Shown: positions 1-6,784 of the stretch, piece after piece
Layout of the letters: every line of letters begins with the position of its first letter
How positions within the stretch are numbered: the first letter of the stretch is position 1
NCBI GenBank assembly: GCA_017882835.1
Contig: JADGOU010000095.1
Coordinates: 1 to 9,055 of the forward strand
Length of the DNA stretch: 9,055 nt
Source of the DNA: Frankiaceae bacterium
GTDB taxonomy: Bacteria > Actinomycetota > Actinomycetes > JADGOU01
Reading direction: 5' to 3'
Position numbers and translations under genes: made by a program
The notes under the pieces: generated by a model
Databases searched by the model: none
The model's input: the letters and a program-made list of their open reading frames with translations, nothing else
What the model was told of the DNA's origin: nothing

Positions 1-33
1 AGCCTAGGCTCACCCTGGGGCCGAGCCGGCTAG

Positions 34-102
34 CTATTCGGCCTGGCCGGTACGCTGGCTGGACAGTTCCTGGATGCGCTGAGCGGCTTCCGCCGCCTTC
101 AT
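34..102 (-). CDS. possible 22-codon continuation overlapping the stop of the minus-strand ORF
   Basis: On the minus strand an ATG (100-102) overlaps the TGA of the preceding frame (ATGA arrangement). It opens a short frame ending in TAG at 34-36 and encoding an Ala/Gln/Glu-rich helix (MKAAEAAQRIQELSSQ and a few more residues). Its third positions are mostly G/C. It is too short to be trusted as an independent gene. It may be a translationally coupled micro-ORF, or the true C-terminus of the 99-404 protein if a frameshift (natural or sequencing error) lies between about 100 and 150. The function is unknown. Confidence 0.15.
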   Translation of the reverse strand: MKAAEAAQRIQELSSQRTGQAE

Positions 103-404
103 CCCCGCCGGGAGTCCGTCGCCACCGGCGCCGGCCAGCCGCCGCCGACCCCCTTGACAAGCCAGCCCCGATAGGGAACCAGTTGCGCGAGCCAACCCGC
201 CATGGCGGACCGGCCCACGCTGCGGACAACCACGCGATCAAGGAGTACCCACTCGCGCGTGCAGCTGAAGACCAACGTCCGAAGCCGGTAGTGGTGTTGG
301 TGCTCTCCCGCGGAGCGGGCCGCGAGGTCGACCAGGTGCCGCAGCGAATGAGCCAGCAGGTCGAGCAGCCAGGACGTTGCCGGCCGCAGGTCGGCGTGGT
401 CCAC
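99..404 (-). CDS. possible small minus-strand gene, unknown function
   Basis: Frame of about 101 codons from a GTG (402-404) to TGA (99-101). I do not recognise the product. My hand count over about 100-410 gives GC of roughly 77, 53 and 83 percent at codon positions 1, 2 and 3 of this frame, which is the usual order for a gene in high-GC DNA. The protein looks natural: leucine-rich helices (SWLLDLLAHSLRHLVDLAAR), a central stretch with FSCTREWVLLDRVVVR, then a tail with Trp and Gly (AQLVPYRGWLVKG). The opposite + frame shares the same codon position 2 but gives a Pro/Arg/Gln-rich product without hydrophobic order. Against it, there is no close Shine-Dalgarno (a GGGAG lies about 18 nt upstream of the GTG) and no known homology. 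It could be the remnant of a longer gene. It would be divergent from the + strand genes. Confidence 0.33.
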   Translation of the reverse strand: MDHADLRPATSWLLDLLAHSLRHLVDLAARSAGEHQHHYRLRTLVFSCTREWVLLDRVVVRSVGRSAMAGWLAQLVPYRGWLVKGVGGGWPAPVATDSRRG

Positions 405-515
405 AGCCGAACCCGCAGCGAGCTCCCATCGTCCACAGGAACCCGCCGACCGGCGCTGCTGACCGGCGATCTGCCTACCGTTTCGGCCACCGACCCGAAC
501 AACCAGACGGAGACA

Positions 516-523
516 GGGAGGAG
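516..523 (+). promoter_or_regulatory. strong Shine-Dalgarno before the WXG100-like gene
   Basis: GGGAGGAG lies 5 nt before the GTG at 529 and is strongly complementary to the anti-SD of 16S rRNA. It decides the GTG start of the first + strand gene. It is the best ribosome site in the window, as expected for the first gene of a transcript. No convincing -35/-10 pair could be read upstream of it. Confidence 0.7.
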
Positions 524-528
524 CAACG

Positions 529-963
529 GTGGCTGCTGACCCCGCCGCCATCGACGACGTCGCCCACTGCCTCGATCTGGTCGCCAACGGCGTCGCCGCG
601 ATCGGCGATGACCTGGACCGGGCTGTGCGCGTCACCACATGGACGGGGCGCGGGGCCGACCGGTTTCGGCGGGCGGTGACCGACCAAAGCGCCCGGCTCC
701 GCGCAGAGGCAGCTGACCTGCACGCAGCGGCAGCCGATGTCCGCCGAGTTGGCGAGTCGACCCGCCGGGAGCTGGCGGTACTGCACTCCCTGGAGGCACG
801 GGTGCACGATGCCTTCCTGGCGGCCGCTCGGACGGCGGCCGCCACCGGCAGCCCCCTTCCCTGGACGGCTTGGCCATGGCGACCAGACCGGCTGCCCGAG
901 CGAAGCAGTCCGGCGTGGCACGCGGCGGCCGCCTTCCTGCGCGGGCACGGGATGCTGCCGTGA
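529..963 (+). CDS. small WXG100/ESX-like helical protein
   Basis: A 144-residue protein with a GTG start placed by the GGGAGGAG site 5 nt upstream. Residues 1-95 are almost entirely alpha-helical and rich in Ala, Arg and Asp. At residues 38-40 there is W-T-G, followed by RGADRF. A Trp-x-Gly turn near residue 40 between two long helices is the hallmark of the WXG100/ESAT-6 fold of type VII secretion substrates and chaperone-like partners. The C-terminal part (about 105-144) is Pro/Trp-rich (PLPWTAWPW) and longer than a classical 100-residue member. There is no signal peptide. The stop overlaps the start of the hydrolase gene by 4 nt (GTGA), so the two are translationally coupled and likely work as a pair. 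No ESX ATPase or membrane component is in the window, so secretion is inferred, not shown. It could instead be a cytoplasmic partner of the hydrolase. Confidence 0.62.
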   Translation: MAADPAAIDDVAHCLDLVANGVAAIGDDLDRAVRVTTWTGRGADRFRRAVTDQSARLRAEAADLHAAAADVRRVGESTRRELAVLHSLEARVHDAFLAAARTAAATGSPLPWTAWPWRPDRLPERSSPAWHAAAAFLRGHGMLP

Positions 964-2324
964 CCGGCGAAGAGCTCGTAGTCCAACTGGACGAGCTCAC
1001 CCGGCTCGGTCACCAACTCACCGGGGCAGCAACGGAGTTGTTCCGGCTCGCCGGCCAGGCCCAGCAGGCCGCGGTGGAGCCGGCCCTGCTCGCAGCCACG
1101 CCGCTGGATCCGATCGGCGTGGTCCGCACGGTGGCCGAGATCGAGGTGGCCGTGGCCGGACCGCACGGACTGCTAGCATCGGCCGCCCTGCTCGGCGTCG
1201 ATGCGACCACTCTGGCCGCCGCCGTCGTCGAGTACGCCGCCGCTGACGCCCTGAAAGCCGTGCCCGGCGAGGCAGTGTCCGCCGCCGCTCGGCTGGCGGA
1301 CGTGACGGTCGCCGCGGTCGCGCCGTACGCCGAGGACGGTCTGCGGCGGGTCGACCGCTGGCGGCTGATCCATCAGGACCACCTGCCGCCGCCGCTGGCC
1401 GACGCAGTCGCAACCGCGCACGGCATCGTGCTCGCAACCGTGGTGCGCGAGGTGGCCGCCGTCCTCCCCGAGGGGCCAGGCTCGGCCGCGCCGACGCAGC
1501 CATCGCCGCCTGCGGCCGGTGACGTGCCGGCTGCCACCGTCGGGGACTACCTGCGCCGGGTCGACGAGCTGTACGCCCACCCAGGCTGCGTCGGCATCGT
1601 GACGATCTCGGGACCGCAGCCGGGGTACGTCGTGCTGCTCCCCGGCGTCGAAGGCTCCCCCTCGAAGCCCTATCCGCAAGACCTCTATGGCGCGGCCCTG
1701 GCCGCGGAGCGGCGCGACACGGCGTACAGCGGAGCGGTGCACGAGGCGCTGGATGCTGCCGGGGTGCCGGTCGGCGCCGCGGTCATGCTGGTCGGCCACA
1801 GCCAGGGCGGAATCGTCGCGATGAACCTGGCCGGCGACGGCCGGTTCAATGGGACGCGCTGCCGGGTCACCCACGTGCTGACCGCCGGGTCGCCGATCAG
1901 CACGAAGCCGGTCGCACCGGGTGCGGCGACCCGGGTGCTGTCGCTGGAGAACCGCAGCGACATCGTCACTCATCTGGACGTAGACCGGCCGACGCTGCGA
2001 CCGCCATCCGGGCCACCGAAGGTCGAGCGAGGGCGCACCGTCTACACCTTCAATCGCCAGACCTGGGACGTGATCGGCAACCATGATGTGGGAGGCACTT
2101 ACGCACCAGTCGCCGGTTCCGCACCGCCGAGTGCCACCGCGTCCGAGCGGGCGGCCGCGGCGGCGACGAACGAGCGCTTCCGGGCCGATCCCGGGGTAGC
2201 CAGCTACCTGGACTCAGCCCAGCCGTACCTGGACGGCTCCCCAGTGAGCAGCCGGTATTTCCAGCTTCGCGACCGGGCTCCGGCTGGTGCACCCGCCATC
2301 CCCGCCCCGCGGTCGGGCGACTGA
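960..2324 (+). CDS. alpha/beta hydrolase with N-terminal helical (ESX-like) domain
   Basis: A 454-residue protein started at the GTG (960-962) that overlaps the preceding stop. An upstream ATG at 870 would extend it, but it lies wholly inside the previous gene. Residues 1 to about 170 are Ala/Leu/Val-rich helices without a signal peptide, resembling the long helical N-terminal domains of type VII-associated actinobacterial proteins. A Pro/Ala linker (about 174-188) follows, then a hydrolase domain. The nucleophile elbow G-H-S-Q-G-G places the catalytic Ser at residue 281, after strand AAVMLV. Asp334 (NRSDIVTHLD) and His375 (IGNHDVGGTY) are well placed for the triad. The domain is of lipase/esterase/thioesterase type; the substrate is unknown. 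Coupling to the WXG100-like gene suggests a joint envelope or secretion role. Hydrolase class is secure; export and substrate are inference. Confidence 0.85.
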   Translation: MTGEELVVQLDELTRLGHQLTGAATELFRLAGQAQQAAVEPALLAATPLDPIGVVRTVAEIEVAVAGPHGLLASAALLGVDATTLAAAVVEYAAADALKAVPGEAVSAAARLADVTVAAVAPYAEDGLRRVDRWRLIHQDHLPPPLADAVATAHGIVLATVVREVAAVLPEGPGSAAPTQPSPPAAGDVPAATVGDYLRRVDELYAHPGCVGIVTISGPQPGYVVLLPGVEGSPSKPYPQDLYGAALAAERRDTAYSGAVHEALDAAGVPVGAAVMLVGHSQGGIVAMNLAGDGRFNGTRCRVTHVLTAGSPISTKPVAPGAATRVLSLENRSDIVTHLDVDRPTLRPPSGPPKVERGRTVYTFNRQTWDVIGNHDVGGTYAPVAGSAPPSATASERAAAAATNERFRADPGVASYLDSAQPYLDGSPVSSRYFQLRDRAPAGAPAIPAPRSGD

Positions 2325-2348
2325 GCGGGGGCGACATACGGTGACTGG

Positions 2349-2870
2349 GTGCATCGATCCGCCGAGCGCGTCGCCGCCGTGCTGGCCGCTGCCGGTGCGC
2401 GCGGCCGGGTGCGCGAGTTGCCGGTCGCCGCCCGCACGGCGGCGCTGGCGGCCGAGGCGCTCGGCTGCCCGGTGGGCGCCGTCGCCAACAGTTTGGTGTT
2501 CGCCGTCCAGGCGACGTCTGACGCTGAGCCGACGCCGGTGCTCGTGCTGACCAGCGGGGCGCACCAAGCCGACCTGCGCCGACTGGCCACGCTGCTCGAT
2601 GCGGTGTCCGTCGAGCTCGCTAACCCGGCGCTGGTCCGAACGGCGACCGGGTACGCGGTTGGCGGCGTGCCGCCGATCGGCCATCGCACCGCCCTGCCCA
2701 CCCTCGTCGACAACGCCTTGGCGACCTACGACGAGATCTGGGCGGCCGCCGGTGTTCCCGAGGCCGTCTTCCCGACGACGTACGCCGAGCTGCTCGCCAT
2801 CACCGGCGGCACCCCGGCCGACGTGGCCGGCCAGCCGGCGCCCGGGCAGACCGACCAGGACCGACCGTAG
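2349..2870 (+). CDS. YbaK/EbsC-family aminoacyl-tRNA deacylase-like protein
   Basis: A 173-residue protein, normal length for the single-domain YbaK/ProX group, homologous to the editing (INS) domain of bacterial prolyl-tRNA synthetase. Members hydrolyse mischarged tRNA such as Cys-tRNAPro or Ala-tRNAPro in the cytoplasm. Seen signatures: HRSAERVAAVLAA at the N-terminus, LGCPVGAVANSLVF (about 37-51), LTSGAHQADLRRLA, the hallmark TGYAVGGVPPIGH, and the C-terminal FPTTYAELLAITGG. The odd point is Asn47 in AVANSLVF, where the characterised YbaK and ProRS INS domains carry an important Lys (KSLVF/KTLVF type). The usual editing activity may therefore be changed or lost. The GTG start at 2349 is 24 nt after the hydrolase stop, with a weak SD. 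A carotenoid role is not expected; it probably just shares the transcript. Family assignment is firm, substrate is not. Confidence 0.88.
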   Translation: MHRSAERVAAVLAAAGARGRVRELPVAARTAALAAEALGCPVGAVANSLVFAVQATSDAEPTPVLVLTSGAHQADLRRLATLLDAVSVELANPALVRTATGYAVGGVPPIGHRTALPTLVDNALATYDEIWAAAGVPEAVFPTTYAELLAITGGTPADVAGQPAPGQTDQDRP

Positions 2871-2880
2871 GCTCGGCTGG

Positions 2881-3624
2881 GTGAGCACCGGGACCGGGAC
2901 GGAGCCGACGACCGCGCCGCCGGCGCTGGTGACCCTGCACGTCTGGGGGGTACCCGGACGCCAGGTCCCGGCAGCGGTGGCCCGGATGGCGCTCGACCGG
3001 GCGCCGCTGCGGCACACGGCCGGCCTGCGATTCGCCAAGCTGCTCGGCACTGGTACTGCGCAGCGGTTCTCGCTGCGCGACGCCAACCCGCGACGCTGGG
3101 CGGTACTCGGCGCCTGGGACACCACAACTGCCGCCGAGGCCTTCGAGCACTCGGCCATCGCGGCGGCGTGGTCGCGGATCGCCACCGAGACCTGGCGGAT
3201 CGATCTGCGACCGCTGCGCTCCCGCGGACGGTGGGCCGGCCGGCAGCCGTTCGGCCACCCCCCCGGCGGCTCGAGCGCGAACCGCCGCCCGGGCGCTCCG
3301 GTGGCGGCGCTGACGCGAGCCCGGCTGCGGCCGCGCCGAGCGGTGACGTTCTGGCGCGCCGTACCGCCGGTGACCGCCGAGCTCGCCACCGCGCCCGGGC
3401 TCCGCTTCGCCATGGGTATCGGGGAGTCCCCGATCGGCCTGCAGGGCACGTTCAGCCTGTGGCGGGACAACGCCGCGCTCACCCGCTACGCCTACTCCGG
3501 ACCCGCCCACCTCGAGGCCATCCGGCGGACCGGTGAAGTGGGCTGGTACGCCGAGGAGTTGTTCGCCCGCTTCGAGGTGCTCGGCACCCGCGGCACCGTG
3601 GCCGGCCGCGACCCGCTGGCATGA
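2881..3624 (+). CDS. crtA: CrtA-like carotenoid monooxygenase (spheroidene monooxygenase family)
   Basis: A 247-residue protein, close to the length of spheroidene monooxygenase CrtA, which introduces a keto group at C-2 of acyclic carotenoids in purple bacteria. Matching features: the N-terminal strand VTLHVWGVPGR (17-27), LRFAKLLGTG, FSLRDANPRRWAVLGAW, the central GIGESPIGLQGTFSLW (179-194) and the C-terminal RRTGEVGWYAEELFARF. The two halves look like a tandem repeat: GLRFAKLLGTG in the first half matches GLRFAMGIGES in the second, each followed by a FSL strand, fitting a duplicated alpha+beta barrel domain. A low-complexity Arg/Pro/Gly linker (about 112-145) joins them. The GTG start lies 10 nt after the previous stop. 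It is followed by the GNAT gene with a 4-nt ATGA overlap. Context with CrtO-, CruF-, CruG- and CrtD-like genes supports a carotenoid role; the exact substrate and position oxidised are unknown. Confidence 0.78.
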   Translation: MSTGTGTEPTTAPPALVTLHVWGVPGRQVPAAVARMALDRAPLRHTAGLRFAKLLGTGTAQRFSLRDANPRRWAVLGAWDTTTAAEAFEHSAIAAAWSRIATETWRIDLRPLRSRGRWAGRQPFGHPPGGSSANRRPGAPVAALTRARLRPRRAVTFWRAVPPVTAELATAPGLRFAMGIGESPIGLQGTFSLWRDNAALTRYAYSGPAHLEAIRRTGEVGWYAEELFARFEVLGTRGTVAGRDPLA

Positions 3625-4241
3625 GCGCGCCGACGCACCCGCTGGCTACCGTCGGCCAGGTTCCGACGACCAAGCTGCTAGCCCGGCTGGAGGAGGCGCT
3701 GGCCCTCTACGTGGCGGCGATGAAGCTGCCGCCGGGGGCCGCGGCGATCAAGCGGGCACAGGTGCCCGGGCATCTGCGCGATCCCAGTGCCCGCGCGGTG
3801 CTGGCCGACACCAACGCCGGTGAGTTGGCCGGCTTCGGCTACGGCGTGGCCGGCCGGGCCGGGGACTTCTGGTGGGACCGGGTGCTGACCGGGCTAATGG
3901 TCACGGCCTCGCCTGGGTCCGCCTCCGCCGCGACGGCCCGGCGCTGGCTGGACCGATCGTTCGAGATCTGCGAGCTGCATGTGCGGCCGGACTGCCAGCG
4001 CCAGGGCCTCGGCCGCGCCATCCTGGTCGAGCTGCTGGCCGAGGCGCCGTACGACACTGCACTGCTGTCCACCGAGGACGTGGACTCACCGGCCCGCCGA
4101 CTCTACCGGTCGCTGGGCTTCGTCGACGTGCTGCGCCAGTTCGACTTCGCCGGCGACCCGCGCCGGTTCGCGATCCTCGGGGTAACCCTCCCGCTGACCA
4201 CCACGCGGATCCCGCCGGCCGGCCCCCCACTCGCTCCCTAG
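3621..4241 (+). CDS. GNAT-family N-acetyltransferase
   Basis: A 206-residue protein of the acetyl-CoA-dependent GNAT superfamily. Motif A is clear: ELHVRPDCQRQGLGRAI, with Q126-x-x-G129-x-G131 forming the pyrophosphate-binding loop after the ELHV strand. Motif B follows as DSPARRLYRSLGFVDVLRQFDF, the usual end of the fold. The first roughly 110 residues include a helix with LARLEEALALYVAAMKLPPG and a central WWDRVLTGLM segment. ATG at 3621 overlaps the crtA-like stop, so translation is coupled, and the crtO-like gene begins 11 nt later. The substrate cannot be read from sequence. GNATs normally acetylate amines, so direct acylation of the carotenoid or its sugar would be unusual unless the sugar is an amino sugar. 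It may modify a protein or simply be co-carried. Family firm, role unknown. Confidence 0.88.
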   Translation: MSAPTHPLATVGQVPTTKLLARLEEALALYVAAMKLPPGAAAIKRAQVPGHLRDPSARAVLADTNAGELAGFGYGVAGRAGDFWWDRVLTGLMVTASPGSASAATARRWLDRSFEICELHVRPDCQRQGLGRAILVELLAEAPYDTALLSTEDVDSPARRLYRSLGFVDVLRQFDFAGDPRRFAILGVTLPLTTTRIPPAGPPLAP

Positions 4242-4252
4242 ACTCGGGCGAT

Positions 4253-5905
4253 ATGCGGGACGTCGTGGTCGTCGGTTCCGGCCACAACGCACTGGTCGCC
4301 GCCTGCTACCTGGCCCGGGCCGGCCTGGCCGTCGAGGTCGTCGAGCGGGACACGGTGGTCGGCGGCGCCGTCTCCACCGTGGAGCGCTTCCCCGGCTACC
4401 GGATGGACCGGGGCTCCAGCGCCCACATCATGATCCGTCATACCGGGATCGTCGAGGACCTGCGGCTGGCCGCCTGCGGGCTGGAGTACCAGGAGCTCGA
4501 CCCGTGGGGGTTCGCGCCGTTCGCCACCGCGGAGGGCGGTCAGGAAGCGATCACCTTCTCGGTCGACCTGGACACCACCTGCGCCTCCATCGCCGCCGTC
4601 TGCGGCCAGCGGGACGCCGACGCCTACCACCGGTTCGTCACCGACTGGGCCGAGCGCAACGCGCGCGTGTTCAGCGCCTTCCGGAGCGCGCCCACCGGGC
4701 GCAGCCTCGGCCGCAGCCTGTGGGGCGTCGGCCGGGCCACCGGGCTGGGCGGCCTGGAGCTGTCCCGGCAGTTCCTCGGCACCGGCGACGCGCTGCTTAA
4801 CGCGCACTTCACCGACGAGCGGCTCAAGACCGCGCTGGCATGGCTGGGCGCGCAGTCCGGGCCGCCGCTGTGGGAGACCGCGACAGCGGACCTGGTCGGC
4901 TGGAACGCCCTGCTGCACCGGGTCGCCCCCGCCCGACCGAAGGGCGGCAGCGGCATGCTCACCGCCGCGCTGGCCAACCGACTGTCGTCGTACGGCGGCA
5001 GCCTGCGCACCGGCGACGGCGCTGCGCGGATCACCACCGACGACCAAGGAGTCAGCGGCGTCGGCACCTACTCCGGCGAGCACCTGGCCGCCCGCACGGT
5101 CGTCGCCGGCTGCCACGTGCTGACCACGCTAGGGCTGGTCGGCGACGACGCGCTGCCGGCCGGGCTGGCCGAGAGGGCTCGGCGCACCATCCGGGTCGGC
5201 AACGGCATCGGCATGGTGGTCCGGCTGGCCACGTCAGACCTGCCCCGCTACCCCGCCGCGGCCGCCGATGGCTCAACCTACCGGGCGCTGCAACTGCTCG
5301 CGCCCTCCCGACTGGCGCTGCGCACGGCGTACGGCGACTTCCTCGCCGGCCGGTCACCGCAGGCTCCGGTGGCGCTGGCCATGACGCCGTCGGCGTTCGA
5401 CGACACCCTGGCCCCACCCGGGCGGCACACCGTCACAGTCTGGGGACAGTGGCACCCCTACTCCCTCGCTAGCGGGCAATCCTGGGACGCCGTCGGCGCC
5501 GGCGCTGGCGAGCGGCTGGTGGCTGCGGTGGACGCGGTCGCGCCCGGCTTCGCCGCCTCCGTGCAGCAGCTGCACGTGCAGACCCCAGCCGACCTGGAGC
5601 GCGAGCTCGGCCTGTTGCACGGCAACGTGATGCACGTCGAGATGGCGCTGGATGCGATGTTCTTCTGGCGGCCGCTGCCCGAGCTCGCCGGTCACCGGGT
5701 GCCCGACGTGCCGGGGCTCTACCTCACTGGGGCATCCACGCACCCCGGCGGCGGCGTGTTCGGCGCATCCGGACGAACCGTCGCCGACATCGTGTTGGCC
5801 GACCGGACGCCGTCCCGGCCGGCCCGGGCGGTGGGCACCGTCGGGCGCCTGCCGGCGCGGGCGGTCAGCGCCGTCCGCCGGCTGGGCGCAGGGCTGCGGG
5901 GGTGA
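4253..5905 (+). CDS. CrtO-like FAD-dependent carotenoid oxidoreductase (ketolase/desaturase family)
   Basis: A 550-residue flavoprotein of the phytoene-desaturase superfamily. The ATG at 4253 is chosen because the Rossmann motif starts immediately (VVVVGSGHNALVAACYLARAG, glycines 8 and 10), with Glu31 after the second strand for the ribose; the frame is open further upstream but overlaps the GNAT gene. The third glycine of GxGxxG is Ala13. The C-terminal FAD motif GLYLTGASTHPGGGVFG (488-504), ending in ASGR, is typical of CrtO/CruC-type proteins, which add 4-keto groups to beta-rings, and of related carotenoid oxidoreductases. FWRPLPE just before it also fits. Residues 519-550 form an Arg/Ala-rich tail beyond the conserved domain, possibly for membrane contact. 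It acts on lipophilic carotenoid at the membrane. It could instead be an aldehyde-forming oxidase or another desaturase. Its stop overlaps a GTG that opens the next frame. Confidence 0.8.
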   Translation: MRDVVVVGSGHNALVAACYLARAGLAVEVVERDTVVGGAVSTVERFPGYRMDRGSSAHIMIRHTGIVEDLRLAACGLEYQELDPWGFAPFATAEGGQEAITFSVDLDTTCASIAAVCGQRDADAYHRFVTDWAERNARVFSAFRSAPTGRSLGRSLWGVGRATGLGGLELSRQFLGTGDALLNAHFTDERLKTALAWLGAQSGPPLWETATADLVGWNALLHRVAPARPKGGSGMLTAALANRLSSYGGSLRTGDGAARITTDDQGVSGVGTYSGEHLAARTVVAGCHVLTTLGLVGDDALPAGLAERARRTIRVGNGIGMVVRLATSDLPRYPAAAADGSTYRALQLLAPSRLALRTAYGDFLAGRSPQAPVALAMTPSAFDDTLAPPGRHTVTVWGQWHPYSLASGQSWDAVGAGAGERLVAAVDAVAPGFAASVQQLHVQTPADLERELGLLHGNVMHVEMALDAMFFWRPLPELAGHRVPDVPGLYLTGASTHPGGGVFGASGRTVADIVLADRTPSRPARAVGTVGRLPARAVSAVRRLGAGLRG

Positions 5906-5931
5906 TCCGCCAGGACGCGAGCCGGCGCGAG

Positions 5932-5975
5932 TTGTGCGACAGAACGAGCCGCCGGCGGCTCGTCTTGTCGCACAA
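5932..5975. repeat. 44-nt near-perfect palindrome (REP/MITE-like hairpin)
   Basis: Two 22-nt arms meet with no spacer at 5953/5954. The outer ten pairs (TTGTGCGACA / TGTCGCACAA) and the inner ten pairs (ACGAGCCGCC / GGCGGCTCGT) are all Watson-Crick; between them are one G-T wobble and one A-C mismatch. Weak complementarity continues a few bases outside. It begins 27 nt after the crtO-like stop. No T-run follows, so it is not a classical intrinsic terminator, although U-less hairpin terminators are described in high-GC Actinobacteria. It may be a dispersed extragenic palindrome, a processing or stability hairpin that splits the transcript, or a binding site for a dimeric protein. Confidence 0.85.
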
Positions 5976-6018
5976 GTCCCGCGACCCAGTGGCAACCCCC
6001 GGCTCGGCAGCCAGCGCC

Positions 6019-6771
<753 letters not shown>

Positions 6772-6784
6772 TGCGGCCAGCGGC

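Larger units (their letters stand above)
1..528. other. upstream region without a confident gene
   Basis: Apart from the tentative minus-strand frames (34-102, 99-404) and the SD at 516-523, I see no tRNA, rRNA, mobile element or convincing promoter. Minor structure: AGCCTAGGCT at the first ten bases is a perfect palindrome but is cut off by the window edge. GGCCGA (19-24) can pair with TCGGCC (38-43) around a 13-nt loop, which could be a weak terminator for the minus-strand frame. Bases 405-515 look intergenic between divergent transcripts. Confidence 0.5.

Noticed and set aside
1..43. AGCCTAGGCT palindrome and GGCCGA/TCGGCC stem
   Set aside because: Short, at or near the window edge, no T-run; chance occurrence is likely in high-GC DNA.
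154..159. TTGACA, a perfect -35 hexamer
   Set aside because: No acceptable -10 hexamer at 16-19 nt spacing (AACCAG lies there) and it is within the tentative minus-strand coding frame.
183..539. + strand frame of 118 codons before the first gene
   Set aside because: Pro/Arg/Gln-rich product without hydrophobic pattern. The GC periodicity order fits the minus-strand frame better, and its end runs into the strong SD and start of the 529 gene.
870..959. Upstream ATG extension of the hydrolase
   Set aside because: Wholly inside the WXG100-like gene and Arg/Ala-rich; GTG 960 with the GTGA overlap is the natural start.
2214..3482. Minus-strand frame of about 420 codons
   Set aside because: Opposite the YbaK-like and crtA-like genes, both of which carry clear family motifs; the minus product is Arg/Gly/Pro-rich without order.
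3872..4252. Upstream in-frame extension of the crtO-like gene
   Set aside because: It overlaps the GNAT gene in another frame and encodes Arg/Pro-rich sequence; the FAD motif begins right at ATG 4253.
4238..5116. Minus-strand frame of about 292 codons
   Set aside because: Gly/Ala/Gln-rich shadow of the crtO-like gene.
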